Program-made: the position numbers and the translations under genes | Notes under the pieces: model-generated | Seen by the model: only the letters and a program-made list of their open reading frames with translations | What the model was told of the DNA's origin: nothing | The model's database searches: none | Shown: positions 7,923 through 15,660 of the stretch, in pieces | How positions within the stretch are numbered: the stretch's first letter is position 1 | Layout of the letters: each line of letters begins with the position of its first letter | Assembly (NCBI GenBank): GCA_964517075.1 | Contig: CAZFAT010000067.1 | Span: 1-30,546 of the forward strand | Direction: 5' to 3' | Length of the DNA: 30,546 nucleotides | Source: CAZFAT01 sp964517075 | Lineage (GTDB): Bacteria; Acidobacteriota; Vicinamibacteria; Vicinamibacterales; SCN-69-37

Positions 7923-9184
7923 CGCTCTGCCGTGACGGCGATCATGTCGAACGTGCTCCCCTTGCCCGGCCGTCCCGTGCCGCGCACGCTGATCTTGGAC
8001 GCGGCCGGCGGCCTTTCGGCGTCGAAGAGCTTGGGCCGGATGTCGTTGATCGCGCGATCGGCGGCCGTGTCGGACACGTAGTACGTGGCCTTCACGAGAA
8101 GGCGCATGTCGCTGCCGGCCGCCGCCAGCACGCGGCGCAGCTCATCGAACATTTCGGTCACCTGCGCCGCCGGATCGGACGACGAGCCGTACAGCCCGGA
8201 GACGAAGACGGGCCGGCCGCGATGCACCGAAGCCACGCGGCTGTACCGCGACGAAATCGGCTCGACGTAGGTCACGCCGGCCGCATCGGCGGTCACGGGG
8301 GCACTCACTGGGGGCGCCGCGGCAACCAGCTCGATTTCGGCCGGCGCGCCGGCCCGCAACCACTCGGTGACGACCTGCGGCGGCGCGGGGGCGCCGAACG
8401 ATTGCGCGACGATCTCGCGAAGTCGTGCGGCCTGGCTTACGTCGCCCACGAAGCTCTTCACGTGCACGACGTGTTCGAAGCCGAGCCCCACCCCTTTGAG
8501 ATCCGCCCGCAGTTGCTCGAGCGTACCCGCGATGGCGGCGTCGAACTCGCCCTGGGCCGCGCGCCCGGAGACCACGACGAACGGGCCGGAGGGCTGCACC
8601 GCGACGTGCGCTCCGTCGCGAGCCTGACGCGGGAGGCCGGGCACCACGATGCGAGCCGCCCCTCCGAGCCGAGCGGACGAGCCGGTCGCCGCGATCGCGT
8701 CCATCGACACCAGCACGCCGGCGCCGAGTGGCGCTGTTTCAACGAAGGTCACCGCCGGCTTCGTCGCCCCGGCGAAGCGGCCGGCGAGCTGTCGCTCGAC
8801 CGCCGGCATTGATGAGGCGTCGGTCAGGTACACGTGCAGGCGGACCAGTCGGTCCAGGCCGGTGCCGGCGGCCTCGAGCGCCGTCTGCACGGCGTCCAAC
8901 ACCCGTGCGGCCTGCGCAGCGGCGTCGCCGGCGCCGTGGAGCTGACCTGTGGCGTCTTCAGGCAGCAGCAGCGCCGTGTGTACGATCGCGCCGGCCTCGA
9001 CGACGACGGCCTGCGCCGTGCCGCGCACGTCATCAGGCGCGATCGATCGCAGGCGGACGTCCTGCGCGGCCGCCGGACCAGCGGCGGCAAGCGCGACGAG
9101 GAGCAGGGCAACGCGCTGGCCGGCGCGCCTCCGCGTGGTCAGGCGGTGGACCGGCAAACGGTCGCGGCCGAGGTCAGGCGTCAT
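7919..9184 (-). CDS. secreted triple RidA-like (YjgF/YER057c/UK114) protein
   Basis: A 421-residue protein with a signal peptide (about 1-40, ending AAAQD). Three successive regions each show the RidA pattern: about 45-165 (AAQAARVLDAVQTALEAAG, LVRLHVYLTD), about 195-290 (TLEQLRADLKGVG, VVHVKSFVGD) and about 305-421 (EMFDELRRVLAAAG, LVKATYYVSD). RidA proteins are normally about 130 residues and form homotrimers with active sites between subunits, so one chain here may form a pseudo-trimer. At the place of the conserved Arg (Arg105 of E. coli RidA) I read Val, Gln and Ala, so imine hydrolysis is doubtful. The ATG at 9184 is chosen by the signal peptide; the frame is open far upstream inside the previous gene. 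It starts 11 bases after the ceramidase-fold gene and overlaps the dehydrogenase by 4 bases. Confidence 0.82.
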   Translation of the reverse strand: MTPDLGRDRLPVHRLTTRRRAGQRVALLLVALAAAGPAAAQDVRLRSIAPDDVRGTAQAVVVEAGAIVHTALLLPEDATGQLHGAGDAAAQAARVLDAVQTALEAAGTGLDRLVRLHVYLTDASSMPAVERQLAGRFAGATKPAVTFVETAPLGAGVLVSMDAIAATGSSARLGGAARIVVPGLPRQARDGAHVAVQPSGPFVVVSGRAAQGEFDAAIAGTLEQLRADLKGVGLGFEHVVHVKSFVGDVSQAARLREIVAQSFGAPAPPQVVTEWLRAGAPAEIELVAAAPPVSAPVTADAAGVTYVEPISSRYSRVASVHRGRPVFVSGLYGSSSDPAAQVTEMFDELRRVLAAAGSDMRLLVKATYYVSDTAADRAINDIRPKLFDAERPPAASKISVRGTGRPGKGSTFDMIAVTAER

Positions 9185-9195
9185 GGTCTCGAGTG

Positions 9196-10584
9196 CTATG
9201 GCGCGAGGCCAGGCCGCCGCGCTTCGGCAGCGAGCCGCCTCACCGCTGCGATGAGCGCTTCGCTCGTGGCCGCAGAGAACCAGCCTTCTCCGGAGAACAG
9301 GCCGCGCGTCTCGTAGCCGCCCTCCTCGAGCACGCGTGGCGACGGCAGATAGCCGTAATAGTCGTTCGTGTAGGCGACCACCCACAGGTTGAGTGGTCCG
9401 ATGGCCTTCTCGACCGCGTACCGGTAATCCACGACGACCTCGCCGGGCAGCGCGACGAGCGTGAGATCCTCGCCGAACTGCACGAGGGCGACCGGCGCGG
9501 TGTAGTGCGTGAGAGGTGACTCGCCCCGGCCGAGTCGGTTGAGGAGCTGCTGTGCCGTCGTGCGATGGTTGCTGTCCTTGCCGGCGGCGATGCGTTCGAG
9601 TTCGGCCAGCGACCGCGGCTGGAGCGGGAGGTCCACGGGCGCGGCCACCGCCCGCAGCGGTCCCCTGACCTCGCGCAGCTTCGTCTGCGTCGCCACCCGC
9701 ACGACTTCGCCGCCGAGCTCCAGGCCGTGCCGCTCGGCCAGCTCGAGCGTGCCGCGCGGATACGGATTGGCGTCGGCGCCGGTGCCGGCCATGAACATCG
9801 CCTGGACGCCCGCGACCTGCCGTTCGATCTCGGCCTGCGCGTAGCCGGCGTAGTCGCCGGCGATCTGGAAGTTGTTCCCGGTGAGTGTCGTGTTGTGGCA
9901 GGCGTAGCTGAAGAGCACCACGCGCGGCCGGCCGTCGGCGCCGTCCACGCGCAGCACCGGCACGCCGCGATCGACCGGGCCGCGGGGGTTGACGCCGATC
10001 ACGACGCCGCTCTCCGTGAACTCGCGACGGTTCATGGCGAAGTGCGCCACGCCCGTGCCGGTGGACAGGCGGACGGGCTCGAGGCGCCGCGCCGCGCGGT
10101 CGATCAAATCCGCGAGCGTGTCGACGAGCCCGCGTGTGTAGGTGGCGGTGGCGGCCGCGTCGGCAGCCGACCACCCGTCGCGCGGCGACGGATCGAGCAA
10201 CAGATCCGGTCCGGAGTGCGAGTGCGACGCGCTGAGGATCACCTGCCCCGGGCCGAGGCCTGCCGCCGCCGGGATCTTCGCCACCACAGCCCGCGCGATC
10301 TCGGCGCGAATGCCGATCAGGTCGGTTGTGACGAGCGCAACGCGCCGGCCCCCCTCGTCCTCGAGGACGAGCGCCTTGGCGAAGAGATCCCGCGCGACCC
10401 CTTTGAAGACCCCGACGCGCGCCGCGTAGCCCGCCATCCGCAGCGGCTGGTCCGGCGTGATGCGCTCCGAAGCGAACCCGGCCCTCCACTGGGCCGCCGC
10501 CGGCGCCGGGCCGCCCACCAGGAGCAGCGTCGTCCAGAGGGCCATCGCCATCCAGCGCATCGACCGGGATCGCATTGTGAGCAT
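9196..10584 (-). CDS. neutral/alkaline ceramidase-fold protein, exported, lacking the catalytic Ser
   Basis: About 462 residues with a signal peptide (about 1-31, ending PAAAQW). It matches the N-terminal domain of neutral non-lysosomal ceramidases: FASERITPDQPLRMAGY, LVTTDLIGI, SASHSHSGPDLLL (His121, His123), FSYACHNTTLTG (His230), LPGEVVVDY and YTNDYYGYLPSPRVLEEGGYE. The zinc-binding His, Glu and Tyr residues of the family seem to be present. The nucleophile motif GDVSPN of true ceramidases reads GADANP here (269-274), with no Ser, and the C-terminal Ig-like domain is absent. The substrate is therefore unknown; ceramide should not be assumed. The ATG at 10584 is chosen for the signal peptide, with 10575 as an alternative; neither has a good ribosome binding site. 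It is probably the first gene of the exported-protein operon. Confidence 0.8.
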   Translation of the reverse strand: MLTMRSRSMRWMAMALWTTLLLVGGPAPAAAQWRAGFASERITPDQPLRMAGYAARVGVFKGVARDLFAKALVLEDEGGRRVALVTTDLIGIRAEIARAVVAKIPAAAGLGPGQVILSASHSHSGPDLLLDPSPRDGWSAADAAATATYTRGLVDTLADLIDRAARRLEPVRLSTGTGVAHFAMNRREFTESGVVIGVNPRGPVDRGVPVLRVDGADGRPRVVLFSYACHNTTLTGNNFQIAGDYAGYAQAEIERQVAGVQAMFMAGTGADANPYPRGTLELAERHGLELGGEVVRVATQTKLREVRGPLRAVAAPVDLPLQPRSLAELERIAAGKDSNHRTTAQQLLNRLGRGESPLTHYTAPVALVQFGEDLTLVALPGEVVVDYRYAVEKAIGPLNLWVVAYTNDYYGYLPSPRVLEEGGYETRGLFSGEGWFSAATSEALIAAVRRLAAEARRPGLAP

Positions 10585-10673
10585 CGCGGGCAGTCTACGC
10601 GCGGTTCGTGCCGTCATCAAGACGGAGCGATCCCGGCGGCGATGCACCGACCGCGGCGCGTCGCAGCGGCCGT

Positions 10674-12788
10674 CTACGAAAATGCTGCCGCGCGCTCGAG
10701 GAGCGTGTCGAGACCGGGCTCGTCCGATCGCCGCGGCAGTCCGGGGTGGATGATCGAGACCTGGCAGCTCTCGGCGGCCTCGACGAGTTCGCGGAACGTG
10801 CCGGCACGCGCATCTGCGATGTAGGCCTGCTTGTTCTCGTTGTACTTGAACATCCGGCCATTGAGCTGAATGCATTCGTTGCAGCTCGAGCACCGCGGGG
10901 TTTCGATGTATGCCGCCCCCGCCTCCCGGCCCTCAGGCGGTGAGGCGACCGGCTCGGCGGGCAACGGCTCAGGGACGCTGGCCGATGCGACGGCCGGCGC
11001 GGACGCGGCCACCTCGGCCGGCGTGTCCGCGTTCGACGCTCCGGCCAGGCGCCGCAGACTCCGCCAGCGCTCGAGGCAGGCCTCGGTCTCGCGCACGATC
11101 GCCGTATCGACGATGGCGCGCTGCAGCCGGTTGTCGGCGTCCACGAGGAGCACGAAGGGAACGGCGGCGCGCCGGTCGGCTGCGCCCAACGTCAGCCAGC
11201 GGCTGAGCGGAACCAGATCGTCCGACCATTCGCCATTCGGCACGACGGCGAAATGCGGCGCGTGACGGCGGTCGCAGGCCAGCAGATCCGCGGAGGTCAG
11301 CGCGACCGGCTCGGACAGCCGAGCGTGGGCCTCGTCCTCGGAGTCCAGGCTGTACACGGGCCAGTCGGCCTCACGCTGGGGGTTGGCCGTGAGGTCCAGA
11401 CGGCCGCCGCCCGACTGGTGGTCGGGCTCCCAGGTGAACGCGGGAAACACGCGGGACTCGAGCGCGAGGGCGCCGGCGAGATACGGCGGCAGGCCGTGAC
11501 GCGTCGCCGACGTGCCGGCATACACCGAGAACAGGGCCGGACCTCCACGGGCCAGGCCGCGGGCGATCGGTTCGCGCATCTGCACCAGGTGGGAAGCCGG
11601 CGCCTGGAGGACGAACGCACGGCCCAGGCCGGCGGCAACCTGCGCGAGCGACCGGGCGCGGCCGCGGCTGCCATCCCCGATCGAGGCCGGCAGCACATCG
11701 TCAAGCTCGAGAATGACCTTGATCGGCAGGCGGCTGTCGAGCATCTCGACGAGCGCCGTGTGCTCCTCGGGCGTCAGCGATGCGGCGGTGAGATGCACGA
11801 AGTAGTCCGGAAAGAGATCCAGATCGCGCACGTCGATGTCGAGATCGCCCGCGGCCAGGCGCTCGAAGAACGCGTCGTGCCGCGCGGCGCTGTACTGATC
11901 GGCCGCCTCCAGCTCGGCCGCGCCCACGGCGCAGACGAGATCGAGCAGGCGCGGCAGCCGCTCGCGATACGCGCGGACGGCCGCGGCACAACTGTCGAAG
12001 GCGAACGCCAGGCCGCCTTCGCCGGTGGCGGGATAGAACGCCTGCGTGGTCAGGGTGGCCGTGAGCGTCTCGAGACGGCGGCGTCTGGCGTCGGGAATCG
12101 TCGTGGCCGGCGTCGGGCCGGCGAGCGTCTTCGCCATCAGTTCGAAGTCGAACACCGCCTGATCGGGGCCGCCGATGGACGCCCGGAGCGCCGCACTGGT
12201 CCGGCCGTCAGCCGAGTGCGCCGACCCGGCGCGCAGAATCTCGGAGAGCTGAAGGGCCAGGCGCGCCGCGTGCGCACGAAACGTCCGGCCCTTCTCGCGC
12301 TGCCGCGCCTCCCAGCCGTGTCGCAGGACGCGAATTGCGACGCCGGCCTGGCAGTCGACCAGCTCGCCGTCCATCGTGAGCGCGGAGCGCGCCAGGCGAA
12401 GACTGTCGCGCCGGAGATCGGAGTCGGCCGCGAGCTGGCTGGCGGCGCGTTCCCAGAGATCGGACAGCGATCCGCGTTCGCCGCGCGACACCGACTGGCG
12501 CAGCTGCCGCTCGAGCTCGAGCACGTGCGCGGCGATCCGATCGGCGGCTTCCTGATTGGCCGTCGCGCGGAGCAGGTCGTCGATGACCACCGACAGCGGG
12601 CGAATGGCCTCGCCCTCGCACGGCTCGCCGAGCAGGACAACGGGATAGTCGTAGCGGAGCGCGGAGAGATCCCGGTAGCGCGCGGCCAGGGCGGGAATCA
12701 GGTCGTACGCGCCGATGGCTCCGAGCCCGGCGCTCGCGGGCGCCGTGCCTAGATGAAACGCGCGCCGGACCGACGGCGGCGGCGTCAT
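10674..12788 (-). CDS. large protein of unknown function with C-terminal [4Fe-4S] ferredoxin-like domain, in the kor operon
   Basis: A 704-residue protein, probably cytoplasmic, with no signal peptide or membrane segment. I do not recognise residues 1 to about 590: a helical, Arg/Ala-rich region, then segments such as LFPDYFVHLTAASLTPEEH, KVILELDDVLPASIGDG and WPVYSLDSEDEAHARL. An Ala/Pro/Val linker (about 590-620) leads to a small iron-sulfur domain with CSSCNEC (Cys633, 636, 639) and ESCQVSIIHPG (Cys675). This is a CxxCxxC...C pattern fit for one [4Fe-4S] cluster, in a sequence (NGRMFKYNENKQAYI) that resembles ferredoxin-like tails linked to 2-oxoacid:ferredoxin oxidoreductases. Its ATG overlaps the korB stop by 4 bases (ATGA), so it is translationally coupled to KorAB. 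It may be an electron acceptor, adaptor or extra subunit. The function is inferred from position and the ferredoxin tail only. Confidence 0.75.
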   Translation of the reverse strand: MTPPPSVRRAFHLGTAPASAGLGAIGAYDLIPALAARYRDLSALRYDYPVVLLGEPCEGEAIRPLSVVIDDLLRATANQEAADRIAAHVLELERQLRQSVSRGERGSLSDLWERAASQLAADSDLRRDSLRLARSALTMDGELVDCQAGVAIRVLRHGWEARQREKGRTFRAHAARLALQLSEILRAGSAHSADGRTSAALRASIGGPDQAVFDFELMAKTLAGPTPATTIPDARRRRLETLTATLTTQAFYPATGEGGLAFAFDSCAAAVRAYRERLPRLLDLVCAVGAAELEAADQYSAARHDAFFERLAAGDLDIDVRDLDLFPDYFVHLTAASLTPEEHTALVEMLDSRLPIKVILELDDVLPASIGDGSRGRARSLAQVAAGLGRAFVLQAPASHLVQMREPIARGLARGGPALFSVYAGTSATRHGLPPYLAGALALESRVFPAFTWEPDHQSGGGRLDLTANPQREADWPVYSLDSEDEAHARLSEPVALTSADLLACDRRHAPHFAVVPNGEWSDDLVPLSRWLTLGAADRRAAVPFVLLVDADNRLQRAIVDTAIVRETEACLERWRSLRRLAGASNADTPAEVAASAPAVASASVPEPLPAEPVASPPEGREAGAAYIETPRCSSCNECIQLNGRMFKYNENKQAYIADARAGTFRELVEAAESCQVSIIHPGLPRRSDEPGLDTLLERAAAFS

Positions 12789-13762
12789 GCGCCCCCCTCC
12801 GCCGAGGGCCAGATGGTGAACGCGTCGAGGGCGGCCTCGAGCGACGCGCCCACCCGGGCCGGCGTGCGCAGGTCGTCCGGTCGTCGCACGTCTTCGTAGC
12901 AGACGGCATTCGGATTGCGGTAGAGCAGGCCGACCGGCATCGGATCGTCGGACGAGGCGATCGCCCGCGCCGCGGCCAGGTCGGACGGATCGTGCAGCCG
13001 CCGGTTCCGGTACACCTGCGCGAGGGCCGGGCTGGCGGTCATGCCGTCGGGATGCTCGAGGATGAGGAGCCGCTGAGGATCGTGGAGGAACGGCTCGAAG
13101 TGCGCGGGCAGCCACTCCGAACACCGCTGCACGATGCGCACGAAGGACAGGCCGTGATGATGGAAGGCTTTCGACACAATGTCGTACAGGATCTCCGGAA
13201 TCCAGTCGACCGCCTGCGCGACAAACGAGGCGTTCTGCACGCCGAGCGTCACCGAGAGCGGCTGGAGGGCCTCGAGCGCGGCGCCGCGCGGGGTCGTGTT
13301 GCTCTTGAGGCCGCGGGGCGACGTCGGCGACGCCTGCATCTTGGTCAACCCGTAGATCTGGTTGTCATGCAGGAAGACGGTCATGTTCATGTTGTAGCGG
13401 AGCGCGTGGATCCAGTGCGCCGCGCCGATGCTGCAGCAGTCGCCGTCACCGGTCGTGACGAAGACGTGCAGGTCCGGCCGCGCCATGCGGATGCCTTCGG
13501 CGATGGGCAGCGCACGCCCGTGGATGCCGTGCACGCCGTAGGTGCGCATGTAGTGCGGCAGCCGGCTCGAGCAGCCGATGCCGGAAACGAACACCGTCCG
13601 CTCGGGAGGCAGCTGCTCGTCGCGGCAGAGGCGCTGGACCGCCGACAGGATCGCGTTGTCGCCGCACCCGGTGCACCAGCGCGGCACGCCGCCCTGGTAG
13701 TCCTCGAGCTCGCGGCGCTCGTCGTGAAGCTGCAGCAGGCACTCGGTGGCGGCGGTCGTCAT
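12785..13762 (-). CDS. korB: 2-oxoacid:ferredoxin oxidoreductase subunit beta
   Basis: A 325-residue TPP-binding subunit. PRWCTGCGDN (Cys30, Cys33), IGCSSR (Cys64) and VQRCSEW (Cys214) give the four cysteines expected for the [4Fe-4S] cluster. The TPP motif runs from GDGD (105-108) to the Asn in LHDNQIYGLTKMQASPTS (131-148). Together with KorA it would decarboxylate a 2-oxoacid, probably 2-oxoglutarate, with CoA to the acyl-CoA, CO2 and reduced ferredoxin, or run in reverse. The ATG at 13762 overlaps the korA stop by 4 bases, and its own stop overlaps the next gene by 4 bases. Substrate choice between 2-oxoglutarate and other 2-oxoacids cannot be settled by eye. The two-subunit layout with fused gamma-alpha is like that of mycobacterial KorAB. 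Confidence 0.92.
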   Translation of the reverse strand: MTTAATECLLQLHDERRELEDYQGGVPRWCTGCGDNAILSAVQRLCRDEQLPPERTVFVSGIGCSSRLPHYMRTYGVHGIHGRALPIAEGIRMARPDLHVFVTTGDGDCCSIGAAHWIHALRYNMNMTVFLHDNQIYGLTKMQASPTSPRGLKSNTTPRGAALEALQPLSVTLGVQNASFVAQAVDWIPEILYDIVSKAFHHHGLSFVRIVQRCSEWLPAHFEPFLHDPQRLLILEHPDGMTASPALAQVYRNRRLHDPSDLAAARAIASSDDPMPVGLLYRNPNAVCYEDVRRPDDLRTPARVGASLEAALDAFTIWPSAEGGA

Positions 13763-15660
13763 GGGGTCAGCCTCCGGCGAATGACGTCGGCGATGGCGCC
13801 CGGCCGCATCGGCGTACCCCGCACCTCGCTCCAGCAATCCACGTCCACGAGGAACCTCGCGCGCAGGATCATGGCCAGGGCCGAATAGCGTCGGTTGTTG
13901 CCGTCGATGATCGTGTCCGCCGGGTCGTCGCTCCAGTTGCTCTCGACCGTGAGCACCTTCTTGAAACGCGCCATGGCCTCGCCGATGCCCGGCGGCAGCG
14001 GCTGCAGGAACCGCAGGTGCATCGAGGACACCCGGGCGCCTTCGGCGCGCAGGCGGTCGCCGGCCTCCTCGATGACCCCCTTCGTGCTCCCCCAGCCAAT
14101 GACCAGGAGGTCCCCCTCGGCCTCACCGGCGATCTCCGGCGGCGCGAGCGTCCGCTGAAGCGCCGCCAGCTTGAGACTGCGCGCGCGGAGGCCTTCCTCG
14201 TTGCTCTCGGGGTCGTAGGCCACGCGGCTCTGGCGATCGTGCGCGAGACCGGTGACCGTGTGCATGCCGTTGGCCTGCCCGGGGACCAGCCGGCGCGAGA
14301 GCCCCGTCGTCGGGTCCCAGTCGTACCGGCGGGTGCCGGCCGGAACCGCGCTCTGGTCGGGGGGCGCCGCCACCCACGCCTCGTTGAACACCGGCCGTGG
14401 GAACATCGTCTGCGACGTCGCCAGGTTCGCGTCCGACAGCACGACGACGACCATGTTGAACATCTCGGCGATCCGGCGCGCCGTGATAATCGAGTAGAAG
14501 CAGTCCTCGACGGTCGCCGGCGCCATCACCACCTTGGGTGCGTCGCCATGGCTCCCGTACATGGCGGTGAGCAGATCGCCCTGCTCGGTCTTCGTGGGCT
14601 GACCGGTGCTCGGCCCGCCGCGCTGCACGTTGACCACCACGAGCGGGATCTCCGCCATGACGGCCAGTCCGAGGCCCTCCTGCTTGAGCGAGTAGCCGGG
14701 CCCGGACGTGATCGTCACGGCACACCGGCCGGCGTAGGACGCGCCAATCGCAAAGGCGCACGCGGCGATTTCGTCCTCGGCCTGATGGACGAGACCGCCC
14801 GCCTTCTCGAGCGCCTCGCTCAGGTAGTGGGACGCCGAGGTGGCCGGCGTAATCGGGTACATCGCGCAGATGTCCATGCCGGAGGCGACGACGCCGAGCG
14901 CCAGCGCCGTATTGCCGTTGAGGACCACCTGCGGCACCGTCGCGCGCGTCGCCGGAATCCGGTACTTCAGATCGAGGTGCGCCTCGGCCCAGACGTGGCC
15001 GGCGTCGAGCAGCCTCACGTTCGCGTCGATGACCGCGGTGCCCTTCTTGCGGAAGACCTTGGCGATCTCGGCGCGCGCAATCGGCAGGTCGAGGCTGTAG
15101 ATGCTGCACAGCAGGCCGAGCGCGAACATGTTCTTGCCGCGCCGGCCGTCGGCGCCAGCCGCGCGGCACTCGCGCTCCATCGGAATTTCGTCGACGTGGT
15201 AGCCGGCGGTCCGGAGCCGATCGCGCGCCTCGACGTAGGCCGCCGAGACCGCCGGATCGGGATGATCGCGCCAGGCGCTCTCCAGCAGGATTGTCGCGTC
15301 TGGCTTCAATTCGCCCGAGCGAACGCGGCCGAGCAACACCTGCTCGTTGAACGCCACGACGAGGTCCGTCTTGTCGCCGCCATTGGTGACGGGGCCGGCA
15401 CCCAGGCGGATGCGATTGCCGCTGGCGCCCGCGACGCTCCGCGCCGGGGGGCGGATCTCGGCCGGAATGATTTCCACCGTCCAGACCCCGTTGCCCATGC
15501 GCGCGGCAATGGCGCCGAGCGCCTGGCCACACCGCTGCGCGCCCTCGCCCGAGTCGCTGATGATCTCCACCACATGCTGCTCGAGCGTGGTCACGCGCGT
15601 CTCGACCCCGGCGTGCCGCGCGCGCCGCCCCACGTCGGTTACCGTCGCCGGTTGAGTCAT
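13759..15660 (-). CDS. korA: 2-oxoacid:ferredoxin oxidoreductase subunit alpha (gamma-alpha fusion)
   Basis: A 633-residue protein. Residues about 25-200 form the gamma domain (SDSGEGAQRCGQALG, GGDKTDLVVAFN). The alpha pyrimidine-binding domain follows from about 245, with CAMYPITPATSASHYL (265-280), AEDEIAACAFAIGASYAG and the typical TSGPGYSLKQEGLGLAVMAE, VQRGGPSTGQPTKTEQGD and AMYGSHGDAP stretches. The C-terminal domain (about 480-633) includes LLVIGWGSTKGVIEEA and VLTVESNWS. It pairs with KorB to form the active site around TPP. Its ATG overlaps the nfnB stop by 4 bases and its stop overlaps the korB start by 4 bases, so nfnB-korA-korB are translationally coupled. This physical link to a ferredoxin:NADP oxidoreductase suggests that ferredoxin reduced by KorAB is used by NfnAB. 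Confidence 0.93.
   Translation of the reverse strand: MTQPATVTDVGRRARHAGVETRVTTLEQHVVEIISDSGEGAQRCGQALGAIAARMGNGVWTVEIIPAEIRPPARSVAGASGNRIRLGAGPVTNGGDKTDLVVAFNEQVLLGRVRSGELKPDATILLESAWRDHPDPAVSAAYVEARDRLRTAGYHVDEIPMERECRAAGADGRRGKNMFALGLLCSIYSLDLPIARAEIAKVFRKKGTAVIDANVRLLDAGHVWAEAHLDLKYRIPATRATVPQVVLNGNTALALGVVASGMDICAMYPITPATSASHYLSEALEKAGGLVHQAEDEIAACAFAIGASYAGRCAVTITSGPGYSLKQEGLGLAVMAEIPLVVVNVQRGGPSTGQPTKTEQGDLLTAMYGSHGDAPKVVMAPATVEDCFYSIITARRIAEMFNMVVVVLSDANLATSQTMFPRPVFNEAWVAAPPDQSAVPAGTRRYDWDPTTGLSRRLVPGQANGMHTVTGLAHDRQSRVAYDPESNEEGLRARSLKLAALQRTLAPPEIAGEAEGDLLVIGWGSTKGVIEEAGDRLRAEGARVSSMHLRFLQPLPPGIGEAMARFKKVLTVESNWSDDPADTIIDGNNRRYSALAMILRARFLVDVDCWSEVRGTPMRPGAIADVIRRRLTP

Noticed and set aside
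6561..8081. A 506-codon open frame on the plus strand opposite the dehydrogenase
   Set aside because: The minus strand has a signal peptide, propeller motifs and CAACH. The plus frame has no recognisable domain.
7919..10489. A single 856-codon frame fusing the RidA-like gene with an upstream extension
   Set aside because: The upstream half overlaps the ceramidase-fold gene in another frame and reads as low-complexity Arg/Gly/Ala. The real start is the ATG at 9184 before a signal peptide.
11253..12752. A 499-codon open frame on the plus strand opposite the 704-residue gene
   Set aside because: It lies antisense to a gene with a clear ferredoxin tail and operon overlap. Its translation is Arg/Gly/His-rich without motifs, as expected of a shadow frame in GC-rich DNA.
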